DNA of 64,000 nucleotides from Alistipes dispar (lineage in GTDB: Bacteria > Bacteroidota > Bacteroidia > Bacteroidales > Rikenellaceae): positions 2,344,001-2,408,000 of the forward strand of contig NZ_AP019736.1 of assembly GCF_006542685.1 (NCBI RefSeq). Reading direction: 5' to 3'. Both the position numbers and the translations under genes were made by a program. Of this stretch, positions 8,112 to 16,007 are shown piece by piece (position 1 is the first letter of the stretch; every line of letters starts with the position of its first letter). Under the pieces are notes generated by a model. It did no database searches. It saw nothing but the letters and a program-made list of their open reading frames with translations, and was not told the DNA's origin.

Positions 8112-8750
8112 TTATTTGAATTTGATATGATCGAAAAATTCCGGACGGTGGAAATTCGGTTTTTCCGTCCGTATGGGGCGCCACGAGAGGAAGTGGGGGT
8201 GCGAAAGGTCGTCGCCGCACTTGAAGAGGTTGGCGCGCGCCTCCGCGCCGCTCCAGTCGGTCAGGGCGTGGCGGAACAGCGCCTGCGGAGGAATGGCCAG
8301 CACGACCGACCAGCGGTTGTCGCCTTCGCGCTCCTCGAACGGCGTGCCGGGCAGCGAGGTGTGGCGTATCACGCTTCCGAGCGCTTCGGCCGGGGCGCTG
8401 ACGGTCTTTTCGCCCTGCCTGTGGTACCCCAGGAGCAGGCGTCCGATGCACGAGGTTTCGAAATTGTAGTAACTTTCGGTGTCGGGAGCGATGAAGAACT
8501 CCACGCACGAGTCGGTCCAGACCCGTCCGTTGTCCTCGGTGACCCGTGCGGCGGTGTAACGCTCGGCTACGTCGAAGCGCAGCATGAGGTAGTCGCCCGT
8601 GTGGAACATGCGGAACTGCACGTCGGGGGCGTAGGGATACGTTTCGGCCCAGTTGCAGCAGGCGATCGGCTGCGCCTCGACCGATGCGAAGGCCCGGTCC
8701 ACCACCTCCCAGTCGCCGGGCCTTATCCCCGATATTTTGGCGATATCCAT
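8112..8750 (-). CDS. CBM9-like carbohydrate-binding family protein
   Basis: A 212-residue protein without a signal peptide, resembling the CBM9-like (DOMON-type) beta-sandwich found in many Bacteroidetes proteins. Typical features are an N-terminal stretch ending in NWAETYPYAPDVQF, the DSCVEFFIAP strand and a C-terminal HPHFLSW. The start ATG at 8748-8750 lies 5 bp after the stop of the kinase gene, and its stop is one base before the next start, so it is translated within the operon. A role in binding or sensing sugar is inferred only from the domain and neighbours. No catalytic motif is visible. Confidence 0.75.
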   Translation of the reverse strand: MDIAKISGIRPGDWEVVDRAFASVEAQPIACCNWAETYPYAPDVQFRMFHTGDYLMLRFDVAERYTAARVTEDNGRVWTDSCVEFFIAPDTESYYNFETSCIGRLLLGYHRQGEKTVSAPAEALGSVIRHTSLPGTPFEEREGDNRWSVVLAIPPQALFRHALTDWSGAEARANLFKCGDDLSHPHFLSWRPIRTEKPNFHRPEFFDHIKFK

Positions 8751-8755
8751 ATCCG

Positions 8756-9853
8756 TTATCTGTATTTGGCGGCCGTCTCCTCCACGATGCGGCACATGGC
8801 GGGGTATTGCTCTTCCATGCTTTGCAGCAGCCGGTACTGGGCCCGTGTGCGCACGAGGTTGTGGTCCGCGTATTTGGTCTTGTAGTAGATGTCCCCGTCG
8901 ATGTAGTCCATCAGGAAGCGCAGGACCTGTTCGTAGGTGATATAACGGGCCGAGAAGGCCAGATGGTCTGTCTCCGCGGCACAAAGTTCGCGGGCGCGCT
9001 GCGAAAGGTAGCCGTCGGTGTAGGCGGCGAACATGTCGGGCGAGAGCCCCACGCGCCCCGGGTCGCGGTCGTCTTCGTCTCCCGTGTTGCAGTAGGAGCG
9101 GATCGCGTCACCGAAGTCGTTGAGCGAGGGGGAGTTCATCACCGTGTCGAGGTCGATGGCGCACAATACGCGGCCCGTCCTGTCGAAGAGGATGTTGTTG
9201 ATCTTCGTGTCGTTGTGCGTTACGCGCGTGGGAATCACGCCTTGTTCGACCTTCTCCCAGAAAGCGAGCATCTCGTCGCGGCGCGCCTCGATCCAGCCGA
9301 TTTCGGCCGCGAGGTCCTTTTTGCGGCCTGCGGCGTCGCGGGCGAGCGCCTCGTCCCACTGCGCGAAGCGGTGGCGGATGTTGTGGAAACCCGGAATCGT
9401 CTCGGCCAGCGGTTCGGTGAAGTCCGCGAGCTGGGATTGAAAACGGCCGATCCCTTCGCCGCCTTTGCGGGCCAGCTCCGGCGAATCGGCCTTGTTGTAG
9501 GTCACCGTGTCGTCGATGAAGACCGTGACGGCCCAGTATTCGCCCTGCGGATCGAGGTGGCAGAGCCGTCCGTCGAGCGTCGGGACGACGGTCATCGCCT
9601 CGCGCTTCGGGTCGCCGCCTTCGGCCGCGACACGGCGGCGGATGTGTTCCGTGACCTTGCGGATGTTCTCCATCATGGCCGGTATGTCGGGGAAAACCGC
9701 CTTGTTCTTGCGTTGTAGAATGTAGTCGGGGGCGTCGCCGCCGGTGCGGACGATGAACGTGTCGTTGATGAAACCTTCGCCCAGCGTGTCGATGGCGACG
9801 ACAGGCCCTTCCAATGCAAAGCGGGCCGCTATGGCCTGTAATTCGGTCTTCAT
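8756..9853 (-). CDS. APH-family sugar kinase, probable N-acetylhexosamine 1-kinase (NahK-like)
   Basis: A 365-residue aminoglycoside-phosphotransferase-fold kinase. It has the catalytic loop THNDTKINN (Asp215) and the metal-binding IDLDT (Asp234/Asp236). Length and the QRKN segment near residue 48 fit the NahK group, which makes GlcNAc- or GalNAc-1-phosphate in mucin-glycan salvage. It is the first gene of a four-gene operon with a CBM9-like protein, a NagB/PIG-L fusion and nagB, which supports a hexosamine substrate. A homoserine- or choline-kinase-like function is the alternative. Its promoter is at 9888-9919. Confidence 0.75.
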   Translation of the reverse strand: MKTELQAIAARFALEGPVVAIDTLGEGFINDTFIVRTGGDAPDYILQRKNKAVFPDIPAMMENIRKVTEHIRRRVAAEGGDPKREAMTVVPTLDGRLCHLDPQGEYWAVTVFIDDTVTYNKADSPELARKGGEGIGRFQSQLADFTEPLAETIPGFHNIRHRFAQWDEALARDAAGRKKDLAAEIGWIEARRDEMLAFWEKVEQGVIPTRVTHNDTKINNILFDRTGRVLCAIDLDTVMNSPSLNDFGDAIRSYCNTGDEDDRDPGRVGLSPDMFAAYTDGYLSQRARELCAAETDHLAFSARYITYEQVLRFLMDYIDGDIYYKTKYADHNLVRTRAQYRLLQSMEEQYPAMCRIVEETAAKYR

Positions 9854-9887
9854 GGTTTTGGTTCGGTTGAATTGCCTTTCGGAATCC

Positions 9888-9919
9888 CAAAGTTACGGAA
9901 AAAAACGTATAGTTGCAAC
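9888..9919 (-). promoter_or_regulatory. Promoter of the NahK-like/nagB operon
   Basis: The -7 element TAACTTTG is the complement of 9888-9895, with TTG (complement of 9917-9919) 21 bp upstream of it. It lies about 35 bp before the kinase start codon. Confidence 0.75.
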
Positions 9920-9927
9920 CCGCTTTT

Positions 9928-9964
9928 GTAAAAAAGCCCGCCTTTCTCGGGGAAAGACGGGCTT
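9928..9964 (-). terminator. Terminator of manA
   Basis: AAGCCCG (9934-9940) pairs with CGGGCTT (9958-9964), with a second CTTTC/GAAAG pairing inside. On the minus strand it is followed by TTTTTT. It separates the manA transcript from the nagB operon promoter. Confidence 0.85.
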
Positions 9965-9993
9965 CGGGGATTCGTCGTACCGGGGTTTCCGCG

Positions 9994-10965
9994 TCAGCGG
10001 ATGCAACTGGTCAGCACTTTAACCGCGCCGTCGGGCGCGATGCGCAGGTTTCGGACGGAAGCCGGGACGAGCACCGTTTCGCCCTGATGCACCGGAACGG
10101 CATTGCCTGCGTCGTCGGTGAGCGTGCCGCTGCCGCCGATGCAGATGACGACCAGGAACGAGTCGAGCCCGGCGAGGTCGAGCGTCCGCTCGTGCGTGAG
10201 GTCGTAGAGCGACGTGGTGAAGTAGGGACACGACACCAGTTCGACCTCGCTGTCCGGGGCCGGGGTGTAGTGCGTGCGGTAGTCGGGCAGCACGGTGTAG
10301 TCGATGGCGTCCTTGGCCAGCTCGGTGTGCAGCTCCCGCGTGTTGCCGTTGGCGTCGCGGCGGTTGAAGTCGTAGATGCGGTAGGTGATGTCCGACGTCT
10401 GCTGGATTTCGGCGATGAAGGCGCCGGCGCCGATCGAGTGCACGCGGCCCGCGGGCAGGAAGAAGACGTCGCCCGGACGGATGGCGTAGTCGGCCAGCAG
10501 GTCGGTGATCGTGTTGTCCTCGACGCTGGCGGCGTATTCGGCCGGCGTCACCCGCTTGGCGAATCCCGAGCGGAGGTGCGCCCCCTCGTCCGTCGCCACG
10601 ACGTACCACATTTCGGTCTTGCCTTTCGACCGGTGGCGTTTCCAGGCCAGCTCGTCGTCCGGGTGTACCTGGATCGAGAGGTCCTGCCGTGCGTCGATGA
10701 ACTTGATGAGCAGCGGAAACTCTTCGCCGAAGCGCTCGAAGTTGGCTTTTCCCAGCAGCGCGGCGCCGTGGCGGGCGATCAGCCCGGGCAGCGTCGTGCC
10801 GGCCTCGGGACCTTCGGCCACGACCGACTCGTTGCCCTTGACGCCCGACAGTTCCCAGCTTTCGCCTACCTGTTTCTGGTCGGAGACGATCCGCTTGTAG
10901 GGGACGATCTTCTCGCCGCCCCAGAGCATCGTCTTGAGAATGGGTTTGAACTTATACATATACAT
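9994..10965 (-). CDS. manA: Mannose-6-phosphate isomerase, class I
   Basis: A 323-residue type I phosphomannose isomerase that interconverts mannose-6-phosphate and fructose-6-phosphate. Zinc ligands are visible: His101 in QVHPDDE, Glu118 in GKTEMWY and His176 in AGRVHS. The start is either the ATG at 10963-10965 or the in-frame ATG two codons later. The gene lies 32 bp behind the ROK sugar kinase and is probably co-transcribed with it, ending at the 9928-9964 terminator. Together they would phosphorylate a hexose and bring mannose into glycolysis; the pairing is inferred from position. Confidence 0.95.
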   Translation of the reverse strand: MYMYKFKPILKTMLWGGEKIVPYKRIVSDQKQVGESWELSGVKGNESVVAEGPEAGTTLPGLIARHGAALLGKANFERFGEEFPLLIKFIDARQDLSIQVHPDDELAWKRHRSKGKTEMWYVVATDEGAHLRSGFAKRVTPAEYAASVEDNTITDLLADYAIRPGDVFFLPAGRVHSIGAGAFIAEIQQTSDITYRIYDFNRRDANGNTRELHTELAKDAIDYTVLPDYRTHYTPAPDSEVELVSCPYFTTSLYDLTHERTLDLAGLDSFLVVICIGGSGTLTDDAGNAVPVHQGETVLVPASVRNLRIAPDGAVKVLTSCIR

Positions 10966-10997
10966 ATCGAATCAACTGTTTTTTTGTTTTGCTGTTT

Positions 10998-12101
10998 TCA
11001 CTGGCGGCTGTCGAGCTGGCTCAGCGCGAAGGCATAGGCGCCCACCGAGATCGCCTTGCTGGCTCCCAGCTTCGAGATCATGACGCCGATGCGCTTCTGC
11101 GGGTCGTAGGCCACGTAGCGGTCCGTGCCGTAAACCTTCAGCGGCCGCTGCGAACCTTTGGCGAATTCGCGGAACTCCTCTTCGTTGTCCAGGTCGTAAA
11201 CCTTCATCTGCACGCGGTTCAGCTCGTCGCCCGAGATCGTGTGTATCTTCGAGCGCAGCTCTTCGAACAGGGTGGGCATGATCCAGCGGCGGGCGCCCGT
11301 GACGCCGCCGCCGATGACGATCAGTCCGTCGATGAGCGTGACGGCCGTGGCCATCGCGTCGCCGGCGATTTCGCCCATTTCGGCGAAAGCCTTCCGGGCG
11401 GCCTCCCGGTCGCCGTCGCGCTTGCCGTCGGCGATGTCGCAGATGTCCTTGGGCTCGAGACCGTGATCCGGATTGCCCGTCAGTTCGCCGTAGACACGCT
11501 TGACGGCGCGGATGGCGGCGCCGTCTTCCACGATGATGTCGGGCATCTTCTTGTGCTTGAGGCAGAAGGTCTCGACGCACGAGTTGTCGCCGCGGTTGAG
11601 CCGGCCGTTCACGACCACGCCGATTCCCAGTCCCGTACCGAAGGTGTATCCGATGAGGTTCTTGTATTTCTTGGGACAGCCGAGCTCTTCGAGCCGGGCG
11701 TTCACCTCGGGCAGTGCGCCGCCCAGCGCCTCGCCGTAGGCGAACAGGTCGCCGTCGTTGTTGATGAAGACCGGAATGCCGAACTTCGCCTCGAGGAAGG
11801 GCCCGAGGGCGACGCCTTCGCGGAACGACGGGAAGTTCGGGAGGTAGCCGCCGATGATGCCGTTGGGGTAGTCGGCCGGGCCGGGGAATGCGAAACTGAT
11901 GGCCACGGGCTTGGTTTCCAGCCTGTCGATGACCTGACGGAATCCCTCCACCATCGTGGCGAGGCATTTATCCAGGTCCTCGGCGTGCGAGGGGAGCGTG
12001 ATGGGGTCCACGATGAATTTGTTGGCCTGCATGGCGCCGAACACCAGATTTGTTCCGCCGGCATCGAGGGTGATGACCACCCGGTTGTCGTAGCTGTACA
12101 T
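10998..12101 (-). CDS. ROK-family sugar kinase
   Basis: A 367-residue ROK kinase with no DNA-binding domain. The phosphate-binding loop is LDAGGTN (12-18), the catalytic Asp lies in FINNDGD (113-118), and YTFGTGLGIG is present. The usual ROK zinc motif CxCGxxGCxE is missing; the region reads CVETFCLKHKK instead. It therefore belongs to a divergent ROK subgroup and the substrate sugar cannot be assigned; mannose or glucose is suggested by the adjacent manA. No TAnnTTTG element is seen in the 30 bp upstream, where the tRNA terminator lies. Confidence 0.85.
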   Translation of the reverse strand: MYSYDNRVVITLDAGGTNLVFGAMQANKFIVDPITLPSHAEDLDKCLATMVEGFRQVIDRLETKPVAISFAFPGPADYPNGIIGGYLPNFPSFREGVALGPFLEAKFGIPVFINNDGDLFAYGEALGGALPEVNARLEELGCPKKYKNLIGYTFGTGLGIGVVVNGRLNRGDNSCVETFCLKHKKMPDIIVEDGAAIRAVKRVYGELTGNPDHGLEPKDICDIADGKRDGDREAARKAFAEMGEIAGDAMATAVTLIDGLIVIGGGVTGARRWIMPTLFEELRSKIHTISGDELNRVQMKVYDLDNEEEFREFAKGSQRPLKVYGTDRYVAYDPQKRIGVMISKLGASKAISVGAYAFALSQLDSRQ

Positions 12102-12131
12102 ATTGATTCACAATTTTTCGGTTAGTCGCAA

Positions 12132-12172
12132 TAAAAAAACGGACCGACAAATGTCCTTTGTCAGCCCGTTTC
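12132..12172 (-). terminator. Terminator of the tRNA-Lys transcript
   Basis: On the minus strand AAACGGGCTGACAAA pairs (two G-U) with TTTGTCGGTCCGTTT and runs into a T stretch, just 3' of the tRNA. Confidence 0.75.
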
Positions 12173-12177
12173 TTCTG

Positions 12178-12250
12178 TACCCCCCCAGGGGCTCGAACCC
12201 TGGACCCCAACATTAAGAGTGTCGTGCTCTACCAACTGAGCTAGAGAGGC
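12178..12250 (-). tRNA. tRNA-Lys (anticodon CTT)
   Basis: A 73-nt cloverleaf on the minus strand. D arm GCTCAGTTGGTAGAGC; anticodon stem CGACA/TGTTG with loop CTCTTAA, giving anticodon CTT; T arm CAGGG-TTCGAGC-CCCTG. The acceptor stem GCCTCTC pairs with GGGGGGT and contains three G-U pairs. The discriminator is A and CCA is not encoded. It is a single tRNA with its own promoter and terminator. Confidence 0.93.
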
Positions 12251-12273
12251 ATCAATCTTTTCGATTGCGAGTG

Positions 12274-12281
12274 CAAAGGTA
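12274..12281 (-). promoter_or_regulatory. -7 element of tRNA-Lys promoter
   Basis: Complement gives TACCTTTG, a match to TAnnTTTG, 23 bp upstream of the mature tRNA 5' end. Confidence 0.75.
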
Positions 12282-12364
12282 ACTATAATTTTCGTTTCTC
12301 CAAAAAAAACGTCAAAAAAATTCCAAAATATTTTTCATGCCCGTCTTCCGGGCCTCCCGCGGAG

Positions 12365-13663
12365 CTATTCCAGCGGGAGCGGGTCGCTGTTCCATTCGCC
12401 TCCGGCCTCGGGATAGACGAACGGGCGTGTCTCGTGCAGCCGCTTCATCGCGAGGTAGCTTTCGTAGAGGTTGATGCCGTTGGCCGAGTGCGTCGCCACC
12501 GAGAAGGCGATGACCGACGGGTGCAGCTTGGTCGTGTGGTAACTGTTCGCGGCGCGTTCGGCGTAGGCCTCACGCCAGGCGGGGTCGTTGGACGGGTTGC
12601 CGCCCACGCGGCGCGAATCGCCGCTCCGCCGGGTGTCCACCGGAGCCTGTACGACGACGTAGAGCCCCCGGGCGTCGCAACTGTCGAGCAGCGCCTCCGA
12701 AACCGGGCCGGGCAGCAGGCGCAGCGTGTTGTACCCTTCGGCGCGCAGCGACGCGACCTCCGAGGCGGGGAACGAGCCCGGCACCTCGCGGCAGCGCAGG
12801 GCGACCTCCCGGCCGTTGATCGTCATGCGGCCGTCGCGCACCTCTGCGGTGCGGAAGCCGAGCGGCAGCTCGAGGTACTCCTCGTAACGTCCGTCGTGTT
12901 GCGTTGCGAGTTGCAGGCGGTATTGCGTGGGAAGCGTGTCGCACCAGAGCGAGTCGTAAGGGATGCGCGCCAGGAAACGCACGGTGTCCTCGCGCCGCAT
13001 GTCGAGCGTCAGCTCCTTCGAACCGGTGGTGACGGTGCGGCCCGAGGGGGAGAGTAGCGTGTAGCGGAGCCGCGAGGTGCGCGGGTTGAGCGAATGGGTC
13101 TTGAGTACGACGCCCACCTCGGCCGTGGCGTCTCCGTCCTCGCCGATGCGCGTGCGGGTCTCGACGTCGCGGACGCGCAGCGTCGGCTGGCTCATCACCA
13201 GCGCCGGGCCTGCGGCCGGGACAGGGGACTCCTTCCAGCTTTCGAGCACGGCCGTCGGCGAAGGTTCCGCGACGACGATTTCGAGTTCGTTGCGCCCTTC
13301 CCGCGCGAGCCGCGTGACGTTGTATTCGGCGGGTGCGTTGCCGTCGGCGTCGCAGGCCGCCTCCCGGCCGTTGATCCGCACCGTGTAGGGGCCCGAAACC
13401 CAGTCGATGCGGAGGATCACCTGCCGGTTGATCCATGCGAAAGGCACGGTGAAGGGGGCGGAGAGCGTGTTGCCCTGCCGCGTCCACCCGTCCAGGGGCG
13501 TGACGTAGCGGTTTTTGCCGCCGGCCGCCGCCGCGGCCTCCTGCGCCGTGGGATAGACCGTCACGCGGCTGCGCGGCAACTCCCGGCCGCAGGTGGGGAC
13601 GTACTCCTGGGCGAGCAGTCCGCCGGCGGAAAAAAGGGCTATGATCGAAAGGATGATCCGCAT
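12365..13663 (-). CDS. Degenerate GH2-like (beta-galactosidase-fold) secreted protein
   Basis: A 432-residue protein with a signal peptide (LFSAGGLLAQ), then a GH2 sugar-binding jelly roll (about 40-150), an Ig-like domain (about 160-280) and only the first part of the GH2 TIM barrel. In active GH2 enzymes the acid/base Glu follows a motif like WSLGNES; here the matching segment (about 387-396) reads FSVATHSANG, so that Glu is absent. The chain ends soon after, before the region that would hold the nucleophile. It is probably a non-catalytic binding protein. A TATCTTTA element (complement of 13685-13692) may be its -7 box. It is not clustered with SusC/SusD genes. Confidence 0.75.
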   Translation of the reverse strand: MRIILSIIALFSAGGLLAQEYVPTCGRELPRSRVTVYPTAQEAAAAAGGKNRYVTPLDGWTRQGNTLSAPFTVPFAWINRQVILRIDWVSGPYTVRINGREAACDADGNAPAEYNVTRLAREGRNELEIVVAEPSPTAVLESWKESPVPAAGPALVMSQPTLRVRDVETRTRIGEDGDATAEVGVVLKTHSLNPRTSRLRYTLLSPSGRTVTTGSKELTLDMRREDTVRFLARIPYDSLWCDTLPTQYRLQLATQHDGRYEEYLELPLGFRTAEVRDGRMTINGREVALRCREVPGSFPASEVASLRAEGYNTLRLLPGPVSEALLDSCDARGLYVVVQAPVDTRRSGDSRRVGGNPSNDPAWREAYAERAANSYHTTKLHPSVIAFSVATHSANGINLYESYLAMKRLHETRPFVYPEAGGEWNSDPLPLE

Positions 13664-13670
13664 ATATTCG

Positions 13671-13678
13671 TATATTTG
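13671..13678 (+). promoter_or_regulatory. -7 element upstream of HsdR_N-like gene
   Basis: TATATTTG matches TAnnTTTG, with 35 bp between it and the start codon at 13714. Confidence 0.65.
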
Positions 13679-13713
13679 TCAGCGTAAAGATACGAAAATT
13701 TTCGATAGTTGCG

Positions 13714-14166
13714 ATGTCCGGACTGCCTAAACTCAACTTTCCCGCCATCCGCCTGCGCGCCCGCCGCCGCGGCGATGCGGTGGAGGTGTGGGACTCCCTG
13801 CGGGAGACCTATCTCGTGCTGACTCCCGAGGAGTGGGTCCGGCAGCATCTGGTGGCCTATCTGGTGACGCATTGCGGCGTGCCGCCCAAGCGGATCGTCG
13901 AGGAGTACGCCGTGGCGCTCAACGGGCAGGCCCAGCGGGCCGACGTGGTGGTGGTGGACGATGCCGCGGAGCCGCTGCTCGTGGCCGAGTGCAAGGCGCC
14001 GGGGATTCCGGTCGGTCGGCAGACGCTGGCGCAGGCCGTGCGCTACAACTCCGTGCTGAAGGCCCGCTACGTGGTGCTGACCAACGGACTGAAGCACTAC
14101 TGTTGCGAGCTGCGCGACGGAGAGTACGTGCAGCTCGGGGCCTTTCCCCGTTTCGGCGCAAGGTAG
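13714..14166 (+). CDS. HsdR N-terminal-like nuclease-fold protein (HSDR_N_2)
   Basis: A 150-residue stand-alone protein resembling the N-terminal nuclease domain of type I restriction HsdR subunits. A PD-(D/E)xK-like core is visible: Glu in RIVEEYAV, Asp in QRADVVV and ECKAP. No helicase part, HsdM or HsdS is nearby, so it is not a restriction system. Small proteins of this kind recur as single genes in Bacteroidetes; their role is unknown to me. It converges with the LytTR regulator gene, with 8 bp between the two stops. Confidence 0.8.
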   Translation: MSGLPKLNFPAIRLRARRRGDAVEVWDSLRETYLVLTPEEWVRQHLVAYLVTHCGVPPKRIVEEYAVALNGQAQRADVVVVDDAAEPLLVAECKAPGIPVGRQTLAQAVRYNSVLKARYVVLTNGLKHYCCELRDGEYVQLGAFPRFGAR

Positions 14167-14174
14167 CCGCCGGG

Positions 14175-14918
14175 TCACAGATTCCTGAAATTCTTGTCGA
14201 TGTAGGCCTGGAAGGCCTCCTTGTAGTTCTCTCCGATGGGGATGTATTCGTTGTCGCTGAGGAAGATGCGCCCTTTGACGTAGGCTTTGATCGCCCGCAG
14301 ATTGACGATATAGGAGCGGTGTACGCGCATGAACGATTCGGCGGGCAGGGCCGTCTCCATGTTCTTGAGCCGGAAAAGGGTGGTGATGGTCGAACCGTCG
14401 GCGAGGTGCATGCGGACGTATTCGCCCTCGCTTTCGAGGTAGATGATCTCGGCGATGCGTACGAGCGACACCTTGTAGTCGGCTTTCACCGAAATGTACT
14501 CCTTGTCCCGGGGCGTAGCCTCCGAAGCGGTCTCCTGCGGCTCCGACCGTCGGTTCTGACGCAGTTCGTAGAGCGAATTGGCCTTGGCTGCCGAGCGGCT
14601 GAAGTCGGCGAACGAGAAGGGTTTGAGCAGGTAGTCCACGGCGTCGAGCTTGAATCCCTCGACGGCGTATTCCGAATAGGCCGTCGTGAAGATCACCATC
14701 GGCCGGTCGGGCAGCGCGCGCACGAAGTCCACGCCGTTCAGGTCGGGCATGTTGATGTCCGCGAAGATCAGGTCCGCCGGCTCCTCGGTGAGCCGCTGCT
14801 GGGCGTCGATGGCGTTGTTGAAGGTCGCCGAGAGCTCCAGGTAGGGGATTTTCGAGATGTAGCCGGTGATCTGGCGCAGGGCAAGCGGCTCGTCGTCGAT
14901 GGCGATACATTTAAGCAT
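14175..14918 (-). CDS. LytTR-family response regulator
   Basis: A 247-residue response regulator. The receiver domain (1-120) has the phospho-acceptor Asp54 in IFADINMPD, and AVDYLLKPF with the conserved Lys. The LytTR DNA-binding domain (about 145-245) shows YLESEGEYV and MRVHRSYIVN. It overlaps the 3' end of the histidine kinase gene by 8 bp, so the two form a translationally linked LytS/LytR-type pair. The pair sits at the end of an operon that starts with plsY. The signal is unknown. Confidence 0.93.
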   Translation of the reverse strand: MLKCIAIDDEPLALRQITGYISKIPYLELSATFNNAIDAQQRLTEEPADLIFADINMPDLNGVDFVRALPDRPMVIFTTAYSEYAVEGFKLDAVDYLLKPFSFADFSRSAAKANSLYELRQNRRSEPQETASEATPRDKEYISVKADYKVSLVRIAEIIYLESEGEYVRMHLADGSTITTLFRLKNMETALPAESFMRVHRSYIVNLRAIKAYVKGRIFLSDNEYIPIGENYKEAFQAYIDKNFRNL

Positions 14919-15984
14919 TGAGCGTCGGTATTACGAGTTTCACGGTATAGAAGTTCTCCTCCTCGCGGATGTCGAGCGTGTAGTTCTTCTCGCCGTAGAT
15001 CAGCGCGAGGCGTTTGCGGACGTTCTCCAGTCCGATGCCGGAGTCGGCCTTTCGGTCGGCGGGCGCCGCGTGGCGGCTGTTCGCGAGCGTACTGGTCACC
15101 CGGCCGTCGGCGTAGTCGATCCGCAGGTGGATGAACGACGGGTGGTTGTAGCTCACGCCGTGCTTGAAGGCGTTCTCGACGAAGACGATGAGCAGCAACG
15201 GGGGAATCGAAACCTGTTCGGGCAGATTCTCGGGGTACTCCACGCGGATTTCCACGTCGTCGGTGTAGCGGATGCGCATCAGCTCGATGTAGTTTTTCAG
15301 GAACTGGATGTCGCGGTTGAGCGAGATGATCTCCCGCCCGGAGTCGTACAGCACGTAACGCATCATCTTCGAAAGCTCGATCACGGCGTTCTTCGCCGAG
15401 TCGGCGTCGATGTCGATCAGCGCGTGGATGTTGTTGAGCGTGTTCATGAAGAAGTGCGGGTTGATCTGGTACTTCAGGTAGTCCATCTCGGCTTGCAGGT
15501 TCTGCCGCTTGAGGGCCTCCATCTGCTGCTCGTCGCGCATCGACTGGTAGATAAGCTTGATGCCGGTGTTGGCTCCGGTCATGAAGAAACCCAGCACGAC
15601 GTTCCAGTAGATTTCGAGGTTGGAGAACGAAGCCTTGCGGTAGGCGTCGATCGTCGCGGGGTCGCTCTGCGGCGTCATGTCCCGCAGCAGGCGCTCCTCG
15701 TAGAAGTCCACCAGCCAGAACACGGTGACGATGAGTGCGATATTGAGTACGAGGTACTTGCCGTACTTGTGCCGCAGCATGTAGCGCGGCGCCAGCAGGC
15801 TGTTGTGGATCAGGAAGATGATCAGATAGGGGGCGATCTGCCGCCAGGCGATGAGCACGTTCTCCAGATTGATGTGCATTTCGGACATCATCTGCGAGTT
15901 GAGCACCGGAACCAGGATGATGGCCGACCAGACCATCACGTAGAGCAGGTTTTCGCCTATGGTTTGCTTTCTCTGGATCTTCAT
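14911..15984 (-). CDS. LytS/YehU-type sensor histidine kinase
   Basis: A 357-residue membrane histidine kinase of the His_kinase (PF06580) group. Four hydrophobic segments occupy about residues 1-160. The H-box is QINPHFFMNTLNN, the N-box NAFKHGVSYNH and the G-box GIGLENVRKRL. There is no large periplasmic sensor domain, so sensing is probably within the membrane. The ATG at 15982-15984 is preferred to an upstream TTG that would overlap the preceding gene. It pairs with the LytTR regulator that overlaps its 3' end. Confidence 0.92.
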   Translation of the reverse strand: MKIQRKQTIGENLLYVMVWSAIILVPVLNSQMMSEMHINLENVLIAWRQIAPYLIIFLIHNSLLAPRYMLRHKYGKYLVLNIALIVTVFWLVDFYEERLLRDMTPQSDPATIDAYRKASFSNLEIYWNVVLGFFMTGANTGIKLIYQSMRDEQQMEALKRQNLQAEMDYLKYQINPHFFMNTLNNIHALIDIDADSAKNAVIELSKMMRYVLYDSGREIISLNRDIQFLKNYIELMRIRYTDDVEIRVEYPENLPEQVSIPPLLLIVFVENAFKHGVSYNHPSFIHLRIDYADGRVTSTLANSRHAAPADRKADSGIGLENVRKRLALIYGEKNYTLDIREEENFYTVKLVIPTLNA

Positions 15985-16007
15985 GCCGGGGTTGCGGGGC
16001 GCGCCGG

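Noticed and set aside
12180..12186. Run of seven C considered as a slippage site
   Set aside because: It is part of the acceptor/T-arm region of tRNA-Lys and is explained by base pairing.
13714..14166. HsdR-like gene considered as part of a restriction-modification system
   Set aside because: Only the N-terminal nuclease-like domain is present, with no helicase, methylase or specificity gene nearby.
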